A DNA stretch of 64,000 nucleotides from Clostridia bacterium (GTDB lineage Bacteria > Bacillota > Clostridia > Oscillospirales > Acutalibacteraceae): positions 55,755 through 119,754 of the forward strand of contig JAFSGP010000016.1 of the NCBI GenBank assembly GCA_017440755.1, given 5' to 3'. Shown here piece by piece: positions 32,966 through 41,634 of the stretch. The position numbers and the translations under genes are program-made. The notes beneath the pieces were generated by a model. The model made no database searches. It saw nothing but the letters and a program-made list of their open reading frames with translations, and was not told the origin of the DNA. How positions within the stretch are numbered: the first letter of the stretch is position 1; each line of letters starts with the position of its first letter.

Positions 32966-33238
32966 TTATTTTTTCTTACACATTAAGTAAAGAATATTTC
33001 CAATTCCGCAGGTGGTGAAAAATAGCAGGATATGTATCCACGCGTCCGTGTTATTCAAGCTGAAAGTGGTTTTGTGGTATATCTTATTCTTTAACGCCCG
33101 CTTGGGGTTTTTGATATAGCCCACGCCCTTTTTGCCATAAAGAGGATTCACCGTTCTCTTCATTTTTCGCTTGATTCTGCCGGTTGTTCTGGCACGAATC
33201 GATTTCTTTAGGCTTGGCTTGCGCAAACCGAACTTCAA
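32966..33238 (-). CDS. Small basic protein with C-terminal membrane segment
   Basis: 90 residues, not assigned to a characterised family. The first 55 residues are strongly basic (MKFGLRKPSLKKSIRARTTG, KNPKRALKNKIYHKTT) and the tail WIHILLFFTTCGIGNILYLM is a single membrane helix. Start codon is TTG, supported by GGAGG 8 bases upstream. Similar small proteins are common in Firmicutes accessory DNA. Divergent from the XRE gene and 14 bases upstream of the Thr-rich lipoprotein. Confidence 0.7.
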   Translation of the reverse strand: MKFGLRKPSLKKSIRARTTGRIKRKMKRTVNPLYGKKGVGYIKNPKRALKNKIYHKTTFSLNNTDAWIHILLFFTTCGIGNILYLMCKKK

Positions 33239-33277
33239 CCGTCTTCCCTCCTCCGTATTAATAAAGGTTAACTTCTC

Positions 33278-33346
33278 GTCCTACTGGTAGGACACAAAAG
33301 ATATGTTTACAGTATACACTATACTTTGTCCTAAATCAAGACAAAG
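33278..33346. promoter_or_regulatory. Two palindromic operators between divergent genes
   Basis: GTCCTAC-TG-GTAGGAC (33278-33293, perfect) and CTTTGTC-(9)-GACAAAG (33324-33346, perfect). Both contain the TTTGTCCTA/TAGGACA half-site, one set facing each gene, so the XRE protein encoded to the right is the likely ligand. Confidence 0.65.
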
Positions 33347-33356
33347 TGGTGAATTT

Positions 33357-33602
33357 ATGAAAAGAATTTTGGATAACACCGAGCAGGTAAATATCATCGG
33401 CAAGTGGGTACGGGAGGCTCGCATTGCCGCCGGGTACAGCCAACAGCAGTTGTCTGCCAAGTTAGAGTTAATGGCAGTGTATGTGTGCCGCGGCTCGCTT
33501 TCCCGCATTGAAACCGGCGACCGCGCCATTACGGACATCGAGATTGATGCCATATCCAAGGTGCTGAACGTATCGCTGGACTATCTATTTGGCAGAGAAT
33601 AA
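33357..33602 (+). CDS. XRE-family transcriptional regulator
   Basis: 81 residues; one helix-turn-helix domain (IGKWVREARIAAGYSQQQLSAKL, SLSRIETGDRAITDIEI, ISKVLNVSLDYLFG). The ATG is the first that leaves the operator outside the gene; GGTG lies 7 bases upstream. Likely represses itself and the divergent small-protein/lipoprotein unit through the palindromes between them. Confidence 0.88.
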   Translation: MKRILDNTEQVNIIGKWVREARIAAGYSQQQLSAKLELMAVYVCRGSLSRIETGDRAITDIEIDAISKVLNVSLDYLFGRE

Positions 33603-33604
33603 GC

Positions 33605-33636
33605 AAAAAGGAGCAACCCACACGGGTTGCTCCTTT
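33605..33636 (+). terminator. Terminator of the XRE gene
   Basis: AAAAAGGAGCAACCC / GGGTTGCTCCTTTT hairpin with CACAC-type loop. Confidence 0.88.
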
Positions 33637-33660
33637 TCAGTTTGTGCTATAATCCACTTG

Positions 33661-33836
33661 CCTCCCCTTGTCAGGGGAGGTGTCAAAACCGCAGGTTTTG
33701 ACGGAGGGGTAGTGGAGTTCGCAAAGCGAACTCCAACGACACTCGCTTTCGCTCGGTCGCATTGGATGGTTGTTTTGCGTGCTATCTCTCCCTCCGTCAC
33801 GGCTTCGCCGTGCCACCTCCCTCGTCAGAGGGAGGC
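33661..33836. repeat. Inverted pair of palindromic repeat units without a gene
   Basis: Unit 33661-33710 (hairpins CCTCCCC/GGGGAGG and TCAAAACC-GCA-GGTTTTGA) and inverted unit 33789-33836 (CACGGC-GAA-GCCGTG when read outward) bracket 78 bases that hold another hairpin, GGAGTTCGC-AAA-GCGAACTCC. It has the outer structure of the DUF559 cassette without the nuclease gene. Confidence 0.75.
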
Positions 33837-33840
33837 ATAG

Positions 33841-33874
33841 AAAAAAGAGCAACCCATGTGGGTTGCTCTTTTTT
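33841..33874. terminator. Terminator of the murF-ddl operon (minus strand)
   Basis: AAAAAAGAGCAACCCA / TGGGTTGCTCTTTTTT hairpin, bidirectional in form. Confidence 0.88.
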
Positions 33875-33901
33875 ACGGCGGGAGCAAGCCCCCGCCCTAC
33901 A
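33875..33901 (-). repeat. 27-bp palindromic repeat, exact copy elsewhere in window
   Basis: Its reverse complement is identical over all 27 bases to 57819-57845 (TGTAGGGCGGGGGCTTG and on to CCGCCGT). Short hairpin GGCGGG/CCCGCC. Separate from the terminator it abuts. Confidence 0.85.
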
Positions 33902-33910
33902 TTTTATTCC

Positions 33911-35104
33911 TTATGCCTTGCCTTTGCTGCCCTTGGCGCCGAAGGTGGTGCCGGAGAGGATATTGCTCTCATAGGTGAAGGTCAACGCCTCCCGCTCTCG
34001 CTGGCGCTTGAATGCCAGCTGCACCAGCTCGTCCATCAGGGCGGAGAAGGACACGCCCACCTCCTGCCACAGGTAGAAGGACAGGGACCCGGGAATGGTG
34101 TTAATCTCGTTGACCCACAATTCGCCCGTCTCCTTATCGTTGAGGAAATCAATACGAGCCACACCCAGACAGCCCAGCGCCTTAAAGGTGCGCACCGCCA
34201 GCTCCTGCACCTGCTCGGTCATGCCCTCGGGTAGCTCCGCAGGGCAGCGGCGCTTGAGGTCGGTCATACCCTTGGAGCCGCCGGACTTGCCACCGTCACC
34301 CGACAGGTACTTATCGCCAAAGGTGAGGATATCCTCCGCGTTCAGCGGCTCCTCACAGGCGGAGGGACGGGCGGTCTCATAATCGCCCAGCACCGCGCAG
34401 TTAATCTCCCGCAGGTTGGGAACCGCACGCTCCACCAGCACGCGGTCGGCAAAGCTCACCGCCAAATCCATGGCGTCCGTCAACGAGGCGCGGTCCTTCG
34501 CCTTGGAAATGCCCACCGAGGACCCCAGGTTAACAGGCTTGACAATGACGGGATAGCCGATAACGGTCTCAATCTCGTCCAGCACGCGGTCACTATCCAC
34601 CGCATATTCCTTACCGCTATACAATTTGGCGTCCAGCACGGGGACCCCCGCCTGCCGCAGTGCCGCCTTCATCGCATACTTATCCATACCCAGCGCGGAG
34701 GAGGTCACATCACAGGACGCATAGGGCACGCCCAGCATCTCCAGATACCCCATCAGGGTACCGTCCTCTACGTTGGTGCCATGTACCACAGGGACCGCTA
34801 CGTCAAAGCCGCCCACCACGTTATTGCCGAATTTCTTCATGGGGTAGCGCACCAGCTCCACCCCCTGCTCGCCGGGGACGAGCAGCACGCGGGTTGCCTC
34901 CGCCAGACAGGTCTTCATATCCCGAAAGGAAGCAATCTGCCGCAGGTTTTCCCCCACGTAGAAGCGATTATCCTTGGAAATATACAGAGGGAACGCCTCG
35001 TATTTCTCCGTATCCAACGCGCCACAGGCCTGCAGACCCGAGATGATGGACACCTCGTGCTCCACGCTATGTCCGCCGAAAATCACAGCAACTCTTGTTT
35101 TCAT
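33911..35104 (-). CDS. ddl: D-alanine--D-alanine ligase
   Basis: 397 residues, somewhat longer than the usual 350 because of a Gly/Lys-rich insert near residues 262-280 and a C-terminal extension. ATP-grasp motifs are clear: FGGHSVEHEVS at the N terminus, VVHGTNVEDGTLMGYLE, PVIVKPVNLGSSVGISKA, and the metal site WVNEINTIPG. It joins two D-Ala for peptidoglycan in the cytoplasm. It is the last gene of a minus-strand operon, 18 bases behind murF, whose product uses the dipeptide next. AAAGGGTGA precedes the ATG. Confidence 0.94.
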   Translation of the reverse strand: MKTRVAVIFGGHSVEHEVSIISGLQACGALDTEKYEAFPLYISKDNRFYVGENLRQIASFRDMKTCLAEATRVLLVPGEQGVELVRYPMKKFGNNVVGGFDVAVPVVHGTNVEDGTLMGYLEMLGVPYASCDVTSSALGMDKYAMKAALRQAGVPVLDAKLYSGKEYAVDSDRVLDEIETVIGYPVIVKPVNLGSSVGISKAKDRASLTDAMDLAVSFADRVLVERAVPNLREINCAVLGDYETARPSACEEPLNAEDILTFGDKYLSGDGGKSGGSKGMTDLKRRCPAELPEGMTEQVQELAVRTFKALGCLGVARIDFLNDKETGELWVNEINTIPGSLSFYLWQEVGVSFSALMDELVQLAFKRQREREALTFTYESNILSGTTFGAKGSKGKA

Positions 35105-35122
35105 TGACGGTCACCCTTTCGA

Positions 35123-36676
35123 TTAAAAATTATCCGGCAGGTCATTCTCCAACAGAACGATACGCTGCCCTTCACGCGGTAAGCCATTCACAAAGGCGAG
35201 CCCTTCCTGCAAGGTGGCCGCCACGAAAATGCGCTCCTTGGGGAAGCCGCCTGCCAGCAGTCCCTCCTTGAGAGGAGGCGCCTGCTTGTGTCCTACCAGC
35301 ACCGCCCAGTCGCAGCGGGTGGCGGCGTACTCGCCCAGCTCGCGGTTGAGCGACTCCTGTCGCTCGCCCAGCTCCACCATACCCGGGGTCACCAGCACCC
35401 GCTGCGCGTCAAAGCCCGCCAAGGTATCCAGCGCACTGCGGAAACCCGCGGGGTTGGAATTGTACGCGTCATCGATATACCCGTTGGGCAACAGCTGCAA
35501 CCGATGCTCCACCGGCTTTAACAGCCGCAGGGGGTACACCATCTCCTTGAGGGACACCCCCAGACGATGCGCCAGCGCCATACAACCCGCCAGATTCTGC
35601 ACGTTGTGAGCGCCCAACAGCTTGGTGGTATAGCGGCAGCTCTCCCCGTCGGGCGCGGTCAGCGTAAACTGGCAGCCATGGGTATCCACCGCAATATCGC
35701 TGTAGCGATAGTCCGCACCGCTGTCCGCGCCGCCGTAGGTCACTGCGGGCACAGACACAGAACGACCGCGGATATACTCGTTATCCACGTTGAGAAAGGC
35801 AAAGCCGTCTGCGGGAATGGCGTCCACCAGCTCAAACTTGGTGGCGATGATATTCTCCAGACTGCCAAAGGTTTCCAAATGCTGCTCCCCCACCGAGGTG
35901 AGAATGCCGTAGGTGGGGTGCACCAAATCGCAAATCTCCTTAATATCCCCCACCTGCTTGGCGCCCATCTCGGCAATGAAAATCTGATGGGAGGGACGAA
36001 GCATCTCCCGCACCGTCCGCACCACGCCCATGGTGGTGTTGTAGCTGCCGGGGGTCGCCAGCACGTTATACTTAGCGGACAGCAGCGCCGACAGGAACAT
36101 CTTCACGCTGGTCTTGCCGTAGCTGCCGGTGATACCCACCACCGTCAGGTTCGGCATAGCCGCCAGCCGACGGCGGGCATCTGCCACATAGCCGTCCGCT
36201 ATCTTATTCTCAATGGGGGTGTTGATATAGTTTGCCGCGCCGGTGAACAGCCACACCACCACGTTGGCGATGCCGAGCAGTGCAAATCCCCGCACGCCCC
36301 AGAACCAAAACACCGCGCCAAACACAGCAAACAGCACCGCCTGTGTCACGAACAGCCGCTTAACGCGTGCGGTAACCACCAACGGCTTTTTCGCCTTTTT
36401 GGGGAAGTTCAGCAGGGCGGTGATAAGCAGCACCGCCGCCCCGATTCCATACATCACCCATGCAGACGTGCGCCCGTTCAGATACAGCAGCAGCACGCAC
36501 ACGAAAGGCAGCATACGGGGGATATTCACCAGTTTTTTCTCGTTATCTACGCACCATTTCTTGTACCGCTCGGTGCGATAGGAGTTGAGCTGCAGCATAT
36601 GGGTGAAATACACCGCCTGCGCGATAAAATTCAGCGCCGCCGCCGCCAACATCGCGATTTTCAAGGCTAAATCCAC
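35123..36676 (-). CDS. murF: MurF-type ligase (UDP-MurNAc-tripeptide--D-Ala-D-Ala ligase) with membrane N terminus
   Basis: 517 residues. Residues 1-150 hold about four hydrophobic segments (for example FVCVLLLYLNG, WVMYGIGAAVLLITALL, GFALLGIANVVVWLFTG), unlike the soluble MurF of most bacteria. The Mur ligase core follows: VVGITGSYGKTS (P-loop), IAEMGAKQVGDI, ILTSVGEQHLETF, FLNVDN, and DDAYNSNPAGFRSAL. It adds D-Ala-D-Ala to the UDP-muramyl tripeptide; the membrane part would place it near MraY. It sits between the alpha/beta hydrolase and ddl genes with 11- and 18-base gaps. Confidence 0.9.
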   Translation of the reverse strand: MDLALKIAMLAAAALNFIAQAVYFTHMLQLNSYRTERYKKWCVDNEKKLVNIPRMLPFVCVLLLYLNGRTSAWVMYGIGAAVLLITALLNFPKKAKKPLVVTARVKRLFVTQAVLFAVFGAVFWFWGVRGFALLGIANVVVWLFTGAANYINTPIENKIADGYVADARRRLAAMPNLTVVGITGSYGKTSVKMFLSALLSAKYNVLATPGSYNTTMGVVRTVREMLRPSHQIFIAEMGAKQVGDIKEICDLVHPTYGILTSVGEQHLETFGSLENIIATKFELVDAIPADGFAFLNVDNEYIRGRSVSVPAVTYGGADSGADYRYSDIAVDTHGCQFTLTAPDGESCRYTTKLLGAHNVQNLAGCMALAHRLGVSLKEMVYPLRLLKPVEHRLQLLPNGYIDDAYNSNPAGFRSALDTLAGFDAQRVLVTPGMVELGERQESLNRELGEYAATRCDWAVLVGHKQAPPLKEGLLAGGFPKERIFVAATLQEGLAFVNGLPREGQRIVLLENDLPDNF

Positions 36677-36687
36677 GGTTTATCCCC

Positions 36688-37443
36688 TCATTTCTTCAGG
36701 AAGCTATCCAGCACGCGGCTGCACAGACCCCATTGTTCGGCAAAGGCAAAGTGCCCCGCTCCCTCCAGTACCACCAGACCCGCATCGGGTATCTTCTGCT
36801 CCATAATTTTGCCGTCAGACAACGGGGTGGCAGTATCCGCTGACCCCCAAATGAGCAGAGTGGATACGGGGTTTTTCCCCAGCAGATGGGTCAGGTCCTC
36901 GTTGATGCACCGCACCATGGTGCGCCGCATCATCTCCGAGGCGGAGCGGTAGTCGGCAGAGCCTGTCTTGCCCTGCATCTTTCTCGCCAGCGGCGGGCAA
37001 AGCTTCTTTGCCGCCTTGTAGCTGTAAACTTTCAGATAGTATTTCGCCCCACGCTTAGGCAGAATGCCGGCGGCGTCCATAAACACCGCCCGCTCCACCT
37101 CAAAGGGCAACGGGCGGCGGGCCAGCAGCTTAATGCTGATGCGCCCGCCGAAAGAATGGTTCATCAGAATCACCTTGGTAAGTCCCAGCGCGGCGGCGAA
37201 TGCCACCGTCCAGTCGGCGTAATCGTCCACGCACCAAGGCTCGCTCGGCTCGGCGGAGCCGCCGAAGCCGGGCAGGTCGGGGGCTACCACCCGACAGTAG
37301 CCCGCCAGATGGTCCAGCAGCAGCCGATAGGTCTCGGCAGGCGCTCCCCAACCGTGGAGAAACAGCACCACCGGGCGGTTTTCGCTATTCTGCGGGTCGG
37401 TGTCGATGTAGGACACCGTCCGCCCTTGTATTTCGACCGTCAT
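36688..37443 (-). CDS. Alpha/beta hydrolase
   Basis: 251 residues. FLHGWGAPAETYR gives the oxyanion hole, nucleophile S97 is in LMNHSFGGRIS, the acid is probably in WGSADTATP, and the histidine in EGAGHFAFAEQ. There is no signal peptide. Function within the cell-wall operon is unknown. AAAGGAGGAG precedes the ATG; the frame continues upstream but those codons overlap the cyclophilin gene end. Confidence 0.83.
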   Translation of the reverse strand: MTVEIQGRTVSYIDTDPQNSENRPVVLFLHGWGAPAETYRLLLDHLAGYCRVVAPDLPGFGGSAEPSEPWCVDDYADWTVAFAAALGLTKVILMNHSFGGRISIKLLARRPLPFEVERAVFMDAAGILPKRGAKYYLKVYSYKAAKKLCPPLARKMQGKTGSADYRSASEMMRRTMVRCINEDLTHLLGKNPVSTLLIWGSADTATPLSDGKIMEQKIPDAGLVVLEGAGHFAFAEQWGLCSRVLDSFLKK

Positions 37444-37468
37444 AGGGTGCTCCTCCTTTGTTTGCAAA

Positions 37469-38398
37469 TCAGCCTGCGTACTCGATAACGTCGATGGAGG
37501 TAATCTTGACCTCCTCCTTAGGCTTGCTGCTTTCCGCATCCACCTCGACGGCGGCGATAGCCTCTACCACGTCCATGCCCTCGTACACGTGACCAAACAC
37601 AGTATGACCGCCGTTATAGCGCCAAGCGCCGTCCAGATGGATATTACCGCCCACCTTGGCGTACAGATCCCACACCTCGTCAGGAACCAGAGAAGAAACG
37701 GGAGAAATGCCGCCCACGTAACCCTCGACAAAGCTCTCCAGCGAGGGGAAAGACTTGGTGAAGGAATCGCCGTACATCTGCGCGTAGTAGGCATAGTACT
37801 GGGCATACTGGGTCATCATCGTCTTATAGTCGTAGTTCTCTTTCAGTTCCTCCGCAGTAGCGGAAGGACCCGCCTGATTGATGAAAAACTGGCTGCCATT
37901 GGTGTTTTTACCGCTGTTCGCCATGGCCAGAGAGCCGTAGATATTCATCAGCTTCTGGTCAAATTCGTCCTCGAACCCCTCGGAGCCCCAGATGTTCTCA
38001 CCGCCGGTGCCGTCACCCTTGGGGTCGCCGCCCTGAATCATAAAGTCCTTAATCACCCGATGGAAGGTCAGCCCGTTATAGTAGCCATTCTTGGCGTGGG
38101 TGAGGAAATTCTCTACCGCCTTGGGTGCCGCCTCGGGGAAGAAACGGATATGAATATCCCCCTTGGTGGTGTGCATAATCGCAACCTTGTCACCCACCTG
38201 CGGTTTCTCCTGCTGGAAACCGTAGTCTTTGTCCGGATACTTGGTGGTGATGCCGTTGGGCTCGGTGGGCACCACGATTTCGGGAGTGCCGGTGGCATCG
38301 CTGTTGTTCTTATCCCCGTCGGTCTTACTGCAGGCGGCACAGCACACCAGCAGAGACAGGACCGTCAGCAGAATAAGCAGTTTCTTAAACAGTTTCAT
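37469..38398 (-). CDS. Cyclophilin-type peptidyl-prolyl isomerase lipoprotein
   Basis: 309 residues. The signal MKLFKKLLILLTVLSLLVCCAAC ends in a lipobox with C23 the likely lipidated residue. The cyclophilin domain spans about 65-305 with [37 protein letters not shown] motifs ([37 protein letters not shown]). It would fold exported proteins at the outer face of the membrane. An acidic/Tyr-rich insert near 180-225 interrupts the domain. It follows the YkgJ gene by 19 bases and is paralogous to the cytoplasmic cyclophilin two genes upstream. Confidence 0.93.
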   Translation of the reverse strand: MKLFKKLLILLTVLSLLVCCAACSKTDGDKNNSDATGTPEIVVPTEPNGITTKYPDKDYGFQQEKPQVGDKVAIMHTTKGDIHIRFFPEAAPKAVENFLTHAKNGYYNGLTFHRVIKDFMIQGGDPKGDGTGGENIWGSEGFEDEFDQKLMNIYGSLAMANSGKNTNGSQFFINQAGPSATAEELKENYDYKTMMTQYAQYYAYYAQMYGDSFTKSFPSLESFVEGYVGGISPVSSLVPDEVWDLYAKVGGNIHLDGAWRYNGGHTVFGHVYEGMDVVEAIAAVEVDAESSKPKEEVKITSIDVIEYAG

Positions 38399-38417
38399 CG
38401 TTATAATCTCCTTTGTA

Positions 38418-38936
38418 TTACGGCTTGCGGCGGGCGATGGGAGGACGTTCCGCCTCCAAACCCACCAACCGATTCAGTTCGCAGATTTCCTCGCTTTGCA
38501 GCCGCAGAAAGGCGGCGCAGGCGGGGTCCTCCATCAGAATGCGTCCTGCGCGGCGCACCGCACGGACAAAGTCCCGCCGCAGCGGCACATGGGCGCACTG
38601 GCTGACCAAGGGGCACAGCCGCCAACCGCGGGGGTCGTACACCGCCCGTATCCGCCCTCCCTCCGTCACCAGAGGAAACAACGGAAACATTCGACAGGCT
38701 AAGGGACGGGTGTCACGGTCGCATACGCCGTCACAGGTCATCAGGCAACCGCCCTGTGCAGAATGGGTGCGAAACCCGTCCCGCTGTGCCAGCGCCTCTT
38801 CCCCGGGGAACAGCAGCATACCGATGCTGTCCGCGGTAGCATGGCAACAGCGACCGCCGCAAACCTGCCCGCAATCGGTGGCAAGAGGGGTTACCTCCCC
38901 CAGCACCTCACGGGCACGCTCTATGACGTTACGCAT
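38418..38936 (-). CDS. YkgJ-family cysteine-cluster protein
   Basis: 172 residues with the Cys pattern of YkgJ/UPF0153 proteins: [10 protein letters not shown] near residue 23, [27 protein letters not shown] near 65-90 and CPLVSQC near 110. These cysteines are thought to bind iron-sulfur or zinc; the family function is unsettled. The chosen ATG overlaps the end of the upstream cyclophilin gene by 8 bases, so translation is coupled. Confidence 0.78.
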   Translation of the reverse strand: MRNVIERAREVLGEVTPLATDCGQVCGGRCCHATADSIGMLLFPGEEALAQRDGFRTHSAQGGCLMTCDGVCDRDTRPLACRMFPLFPLVTEGGRIRAVYDPRGWRLCPLVSQCAHVPLRRDFVRAVRRAGRILMEDPACAAFLRLQSEEICELNRLVGLEAERPPIARRKP

Positions 38937-39528
38937 AGTCTTGCACGTCAATACCGAGAATAGTCACGTCCTCCAGGGGCTTATCGTTGGGGTTGGTCGC
39001 CACGTTCGCAATAGCGTCCACCACGTCCATACCCGCATACACCTGACCGAACACGGTGTGACGGAAATCCAGATGAGGGGTACCGCCCACCTGCTCGTAG
39101 GCCTCTACCGCCTCAGCGGGGAAGGCGTCCGCCATACGGGGGTCCTTCATCTGCGAAAGCAGAGAGGGGTGCACGCTGTCCGCCTGCACGATGAAGAACT
39201 GGCTGCCGTTGGTGCCGGGACCCGCGTTCGCCATGGACAGGGCGCCGCGCAGATTGTGCAGCTCAGGGGTGAATTCGTCCTTGAAATTATGTCCCCAGAT
39301 GCTCTCGCCGCCGCAACCGGTAGCGGTGGGGTCACCGCCCTGAATCATAAAATCCTTGATTACGCGGTGAAATACGATGCCGTTGTAGTAGCCGTTCTTA
39401 GCGTGAGTGGTGAAATTCTCCACCGCCTTGGGCGCGTGGTCGGGGAATAAACGAATGGAAATATCCCCCATGGAGGTATGCATAATCGCAACGGTCTCGC
39501 CCTGTACGGGCAGGCTCAGCTGATTCAT
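38929..39528 (-). CDS. Cytoplasmic cyclophilin-type peptidyl-prolyl isomerase
   Basis: 199 residues without signal peptide. Core motifs: [56 protein letters not shown]. It speeds cis-trans isomerisation of prolyl bonds. AAAGGA lies upstream of the ATG; an in-frame ATG 18 codons earlier is not needed for the domain. First gene of the operon leading to murF and ddl. Confidence 0.93.
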   Translation of the reverse strand: MNQLSLPVQGETVAIMHTSMGDISIRLFPDHAPKAVENFTTHAKNGYYNGIVFHRVIKDFMIQGGDPTATGCGGESIWGHNFKDEFTPELHNLRGALSMANAGPGTNGSQFFIVQADSVHPSLLSQMKDPRMADAFPAEAVEAYEQVGGTPHLDFRHTVFGQVYAGMDVVDAIANVATNPNDKPLEDVTILGIDVQDYA

Positions 39529-39600
39529 ATCTATGTTCCTTTCGGTTGTAAAATGTAGTGCTGTTTGATAACACATAGCCAATGCCGTTCTTCTTACACC

Positions 39601-39647
39601 TCATCCGTCACGGCTGCGCCGCGACACCTTCCCCTCAAGGGGAAGGC
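39601..39647 (-). repeat. Palindromic repeat unit, single copy
   Basis: Same architecture as the units around the DUF559 gene: CCTTCCCCT/AGGGGAAGG hairpin, then TCGCGGC-GCA-GCCGTGA (read on the minus strand), then CGGATGA. Confidence 0.75.
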
Positions 39648-39648
39648 T

Positions 39649-39675
39649 TGTAGGGGACGGGTTTCCCGTCCCACA
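39649..39675. repeat. Short palindrome beginning TGTAGGGGACGGG
   Basis: GACGGG-TT-TCCCGTC stem flanked by TGTAGGG and CCCACA. Another member of the short TGTAGGG-type repeats seen at 33875 and 57537-57900. The rest of the gap up to proS holds two weakly similar stretches (GTTGTGTCAACATACTAAA and ATTATGTCGACGTACTAAA) and a TTTCGCC-GCA-GGCGAAA hairpin, but no gene. Confidence 0.6.
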
Positions 39676-39780
39676 ACGAGTTGTGTCAACATACTAAAAG
39701 CACGGCTGTTTCTTGCGACTAATTCCGTTTTCGCCGCAGGCGAAATGGCGGCTGTTTAAGCCGACAAGGAATTATGTCGA

Positions 39781-39809
39781 CGTACTAAACGCCTACGGCG
39801 TTTAGTACG
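39781..39809 (-). terminator. Hairpin at the end of proS
   Basis: Perfect stem CGTACTAAACGCC / GGCGTTTAGTACG with TAC loop, overlapping the last codons of proS. There is no clean T run, so it may be a processing or weak termination site. Confidence 0.6.
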
Positions 39810-41241
39810 CTTTACCCCAGTATACCAACTGGTGGGCAGGCTTGCCGCAGCAGACGCACACGTCGCCCACCTTCTCCTGCTCCAAGGGCAGACAGCGGGA
39901 ACCCACACCGGTAACCTCTTTGACCTTGTCCTCGCAAGCCTCGTCGCCGCACCACATCGCCTTGATGAAGCCGTCGCCGTTCTGCTCCAGAGCGGCGGTA
40001 ATCTCCTCCATGGTCCGGCAGGTGAAGGTGCGCTTTTCACGGTTGGCGAGGGCCTTCTGATAAATGCCGTCGTGCACCGCCTTCAGCAGCTCGGGAATCT
40101 TCGCCTCCAGTTCGTCCAGACTGACCACCGTCTTCTCACGGGTGTCGCGGCGGACGATAACACACTGGTTCTGCTCGATATCGCGGGGACCAATCTCCAG
40201 ACGCAGCGGCACACCCTTCATCTCGTACTCGGCGAACTTCCAGCCGGGGCTGTTATCGCTGTCGTCCAGCTTAACGCGGCAGACCTTCTTCAGCCGCTCC
40301 TTGAGCTCTGCCGCCTTCTCGGTGACACCGGGCTTGTGGGCGGCGATGGGCAGAATGACCAGCTGAATGGGCGCCACCGCAGGGGGCAGCACCAGACCGT
40401 TGTCGTCGCCGTGGGTCATAATGATGGCGCCAATCAGACGGGTGGTCACACCCCAAGAGGTCTCGTGGACGTACTGCTGGGTGTTATTCTTATCGGTGAA
40501 CTGAATATCAAACGCCTTGGCGAAGCCGTCGCCGAAATAGTGAGAGGTGCCCGCCTGCAGCGCCTTACCGTCATGCATCAGCGCCTCGATGCAGTAGGTG
40601 GCCTCCGCGCCCGCAAACTTATCGCTGTCGGTCTTGCGGCCCTGCACCACCGGCATCGCCAGATAGTCCTGGCAGAAGGTGGTGTACACGTTCAGCATAC
40701 GCTCGGTCTCTTCGATAGCCTCCTCTGCAGTGGCGTGGATGGTGTGACCCTCCTGCCACAGGAACTCACGGGAGCGCAGGAAGGGGCGGGTGGTCTTTTC
40801 CCACCGCACCACGCTGACCCACTGATTATACAGCTTGGGCAGGTCGCGATAGGAGTGAACGATGTTGGCAAAATGCTCGCAGAACAGCGTCTCGGAGGTG
40901 GGACGGACGCACAGCCGCTCCTCCAGCTTCTCGCTGCCGCCGTAGGTGACCCACGCCACCTCAGGAGCAAAGCCCTCCACGTGGTCCTTCTCCTTCTGCA
41001 GCAGGCTCTCGGGGATAAACATCGGCATATTCACGTTTTCGTGACCCGTCTCCTTGAACATACCGTCCAGAATGCGCTGGATATTCTCCCAGATGGCATA
41101 GCCGTAGGGACGAATGACCATACAGCCCTTGACGCTGGTGTATTCAATCAGCTCCGCCTTTTTCACAATGTCGGTGTACCATTTGGCAAAGTCCTCGTCC
41201 ATCGAGGTGATTGCCTCCACCATTTTCTTGTTATCAGCCAT
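39802..41241 (-). CDS. proS: Prolyl-tRNA synthetase
   Basis: 479 residues: the short, eukaryote/archaea-like ProRS without the editing insertion. Class II motifs are visible: motif 1 near [17 protein letters not shown], motif 2 [22 protein letters not shown], and motif 3 in the [18 protein letters not shown] region, followed by the anticodon domain and a C-terminal zinc-like cluster ([17 protein letters not shown]). It charges tRNA-Pro in the cytoplasm. No T-box precedes it; the promoter lies 50-80 bases upstream. Confidence 0.96.
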   Translation of the reverse strand: MADNKKMVEAITSMDEDFAKWYTDIVKKAELIEYTSVKGCMVIRPYGYAIWENIQRILDGMFKETGHENVNMPMFIPESLLQKEKDHVEGFAPEVAWVTYGGSEKLEERLCVRPTSETLFCEHFANIVHSYRDLPKLYNQWVSVVRWEKTTRPFLRSREFLWQEGHTIHATAEEAIEETERMLNVYTTFCQDYLAMPVVQGRKTDSDKFAGAEATYCIEALMHDGKALQAGTSHYFGDGFAKAFDIQFTDKNNTQQYVHETSWGVTTRLIGAIIMTHGDDNGLVLPPAVAPIQLVILPIAAHKPGVTEKAAELKERLKKVCRVKLDDSDNSPGWKFAEYEMKGVPLRLEIGPRDIEQNQCVIVRRDTREKTVVSLDELEAKIPELLKAVHDGIYQKALANREKRTFTCRTMEEITAALEQNGDGFIKAMWCGDEACEDKVKEVTGVGSRCLPLEQEKVGDVCVCCGKPAHQLVYWGKAY

Positions 41242-41291
41242 AATTTTACCTTCCTTCCAAGGGAATTTACCATATAATTAGACAGTATATT

Positions 41292-41320
41292 ATTATACCT
41301 TCTTTTGCCGAGATTTTCAA
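41292..41320 (-). promoter_or_regulatory. Sigma-A promoter of proS
   Basis: TTGAAA (complement of 41315-41320), 17 bases, TATAAT (complement of 41292-41297). Confidence 0.85.
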
Positions 41321-41634
41321 CCTTTATTCCAAACTTCTCCCCCAAAAATGCAAAAAACTTTCGTTTTACAAAGGGTTGTAAGGGGGATATAACTTTGGGT
41401 ATTGTGTCCCCCCGTCTCCTATCGACAAATTTCGAAAACTTTCACACCCCGCCAAAACAAAAACACCTTGTAAATACTGGATTTTTCACATTTTCCACTG
41501 AGTTTTCCACCGTTTCAGGGGAAATGTGGGAGAAAAACCCACCAAGAAATCTTTTACAATTTGTAATATCGCATATTTTTTGGCGGATTCCCCATACTAT
41601 CCCATGATAATGCGAGAGCAAAGGAGCGAGAGTC
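41321..41634. other. AT-rich intergenic stretch without a gene
   Basis: About 310 bases between the proS promoter and the next plus-strand gene. No convincing ORF, RNA or repeat is seen. It presumably holds the promoter of the following small gene, but no clear pair of boxes could be assigned. Confidence 0.5.

Noticed and set aside
33841..33901. One long palindrome joining terminator and 27-bp repeat
   Set aside because: The repeat recurs exactly at 57819 without the terminator, so they are two separate elements side by side.
41400..41540. Possible origin-like DnaA boxes in the AT-rich gap (TTTTCCAC repeats)
   Set aside because: The matches to TTATCCACA are poor and no dnaA, dnaN or gyrase genes are nearby.
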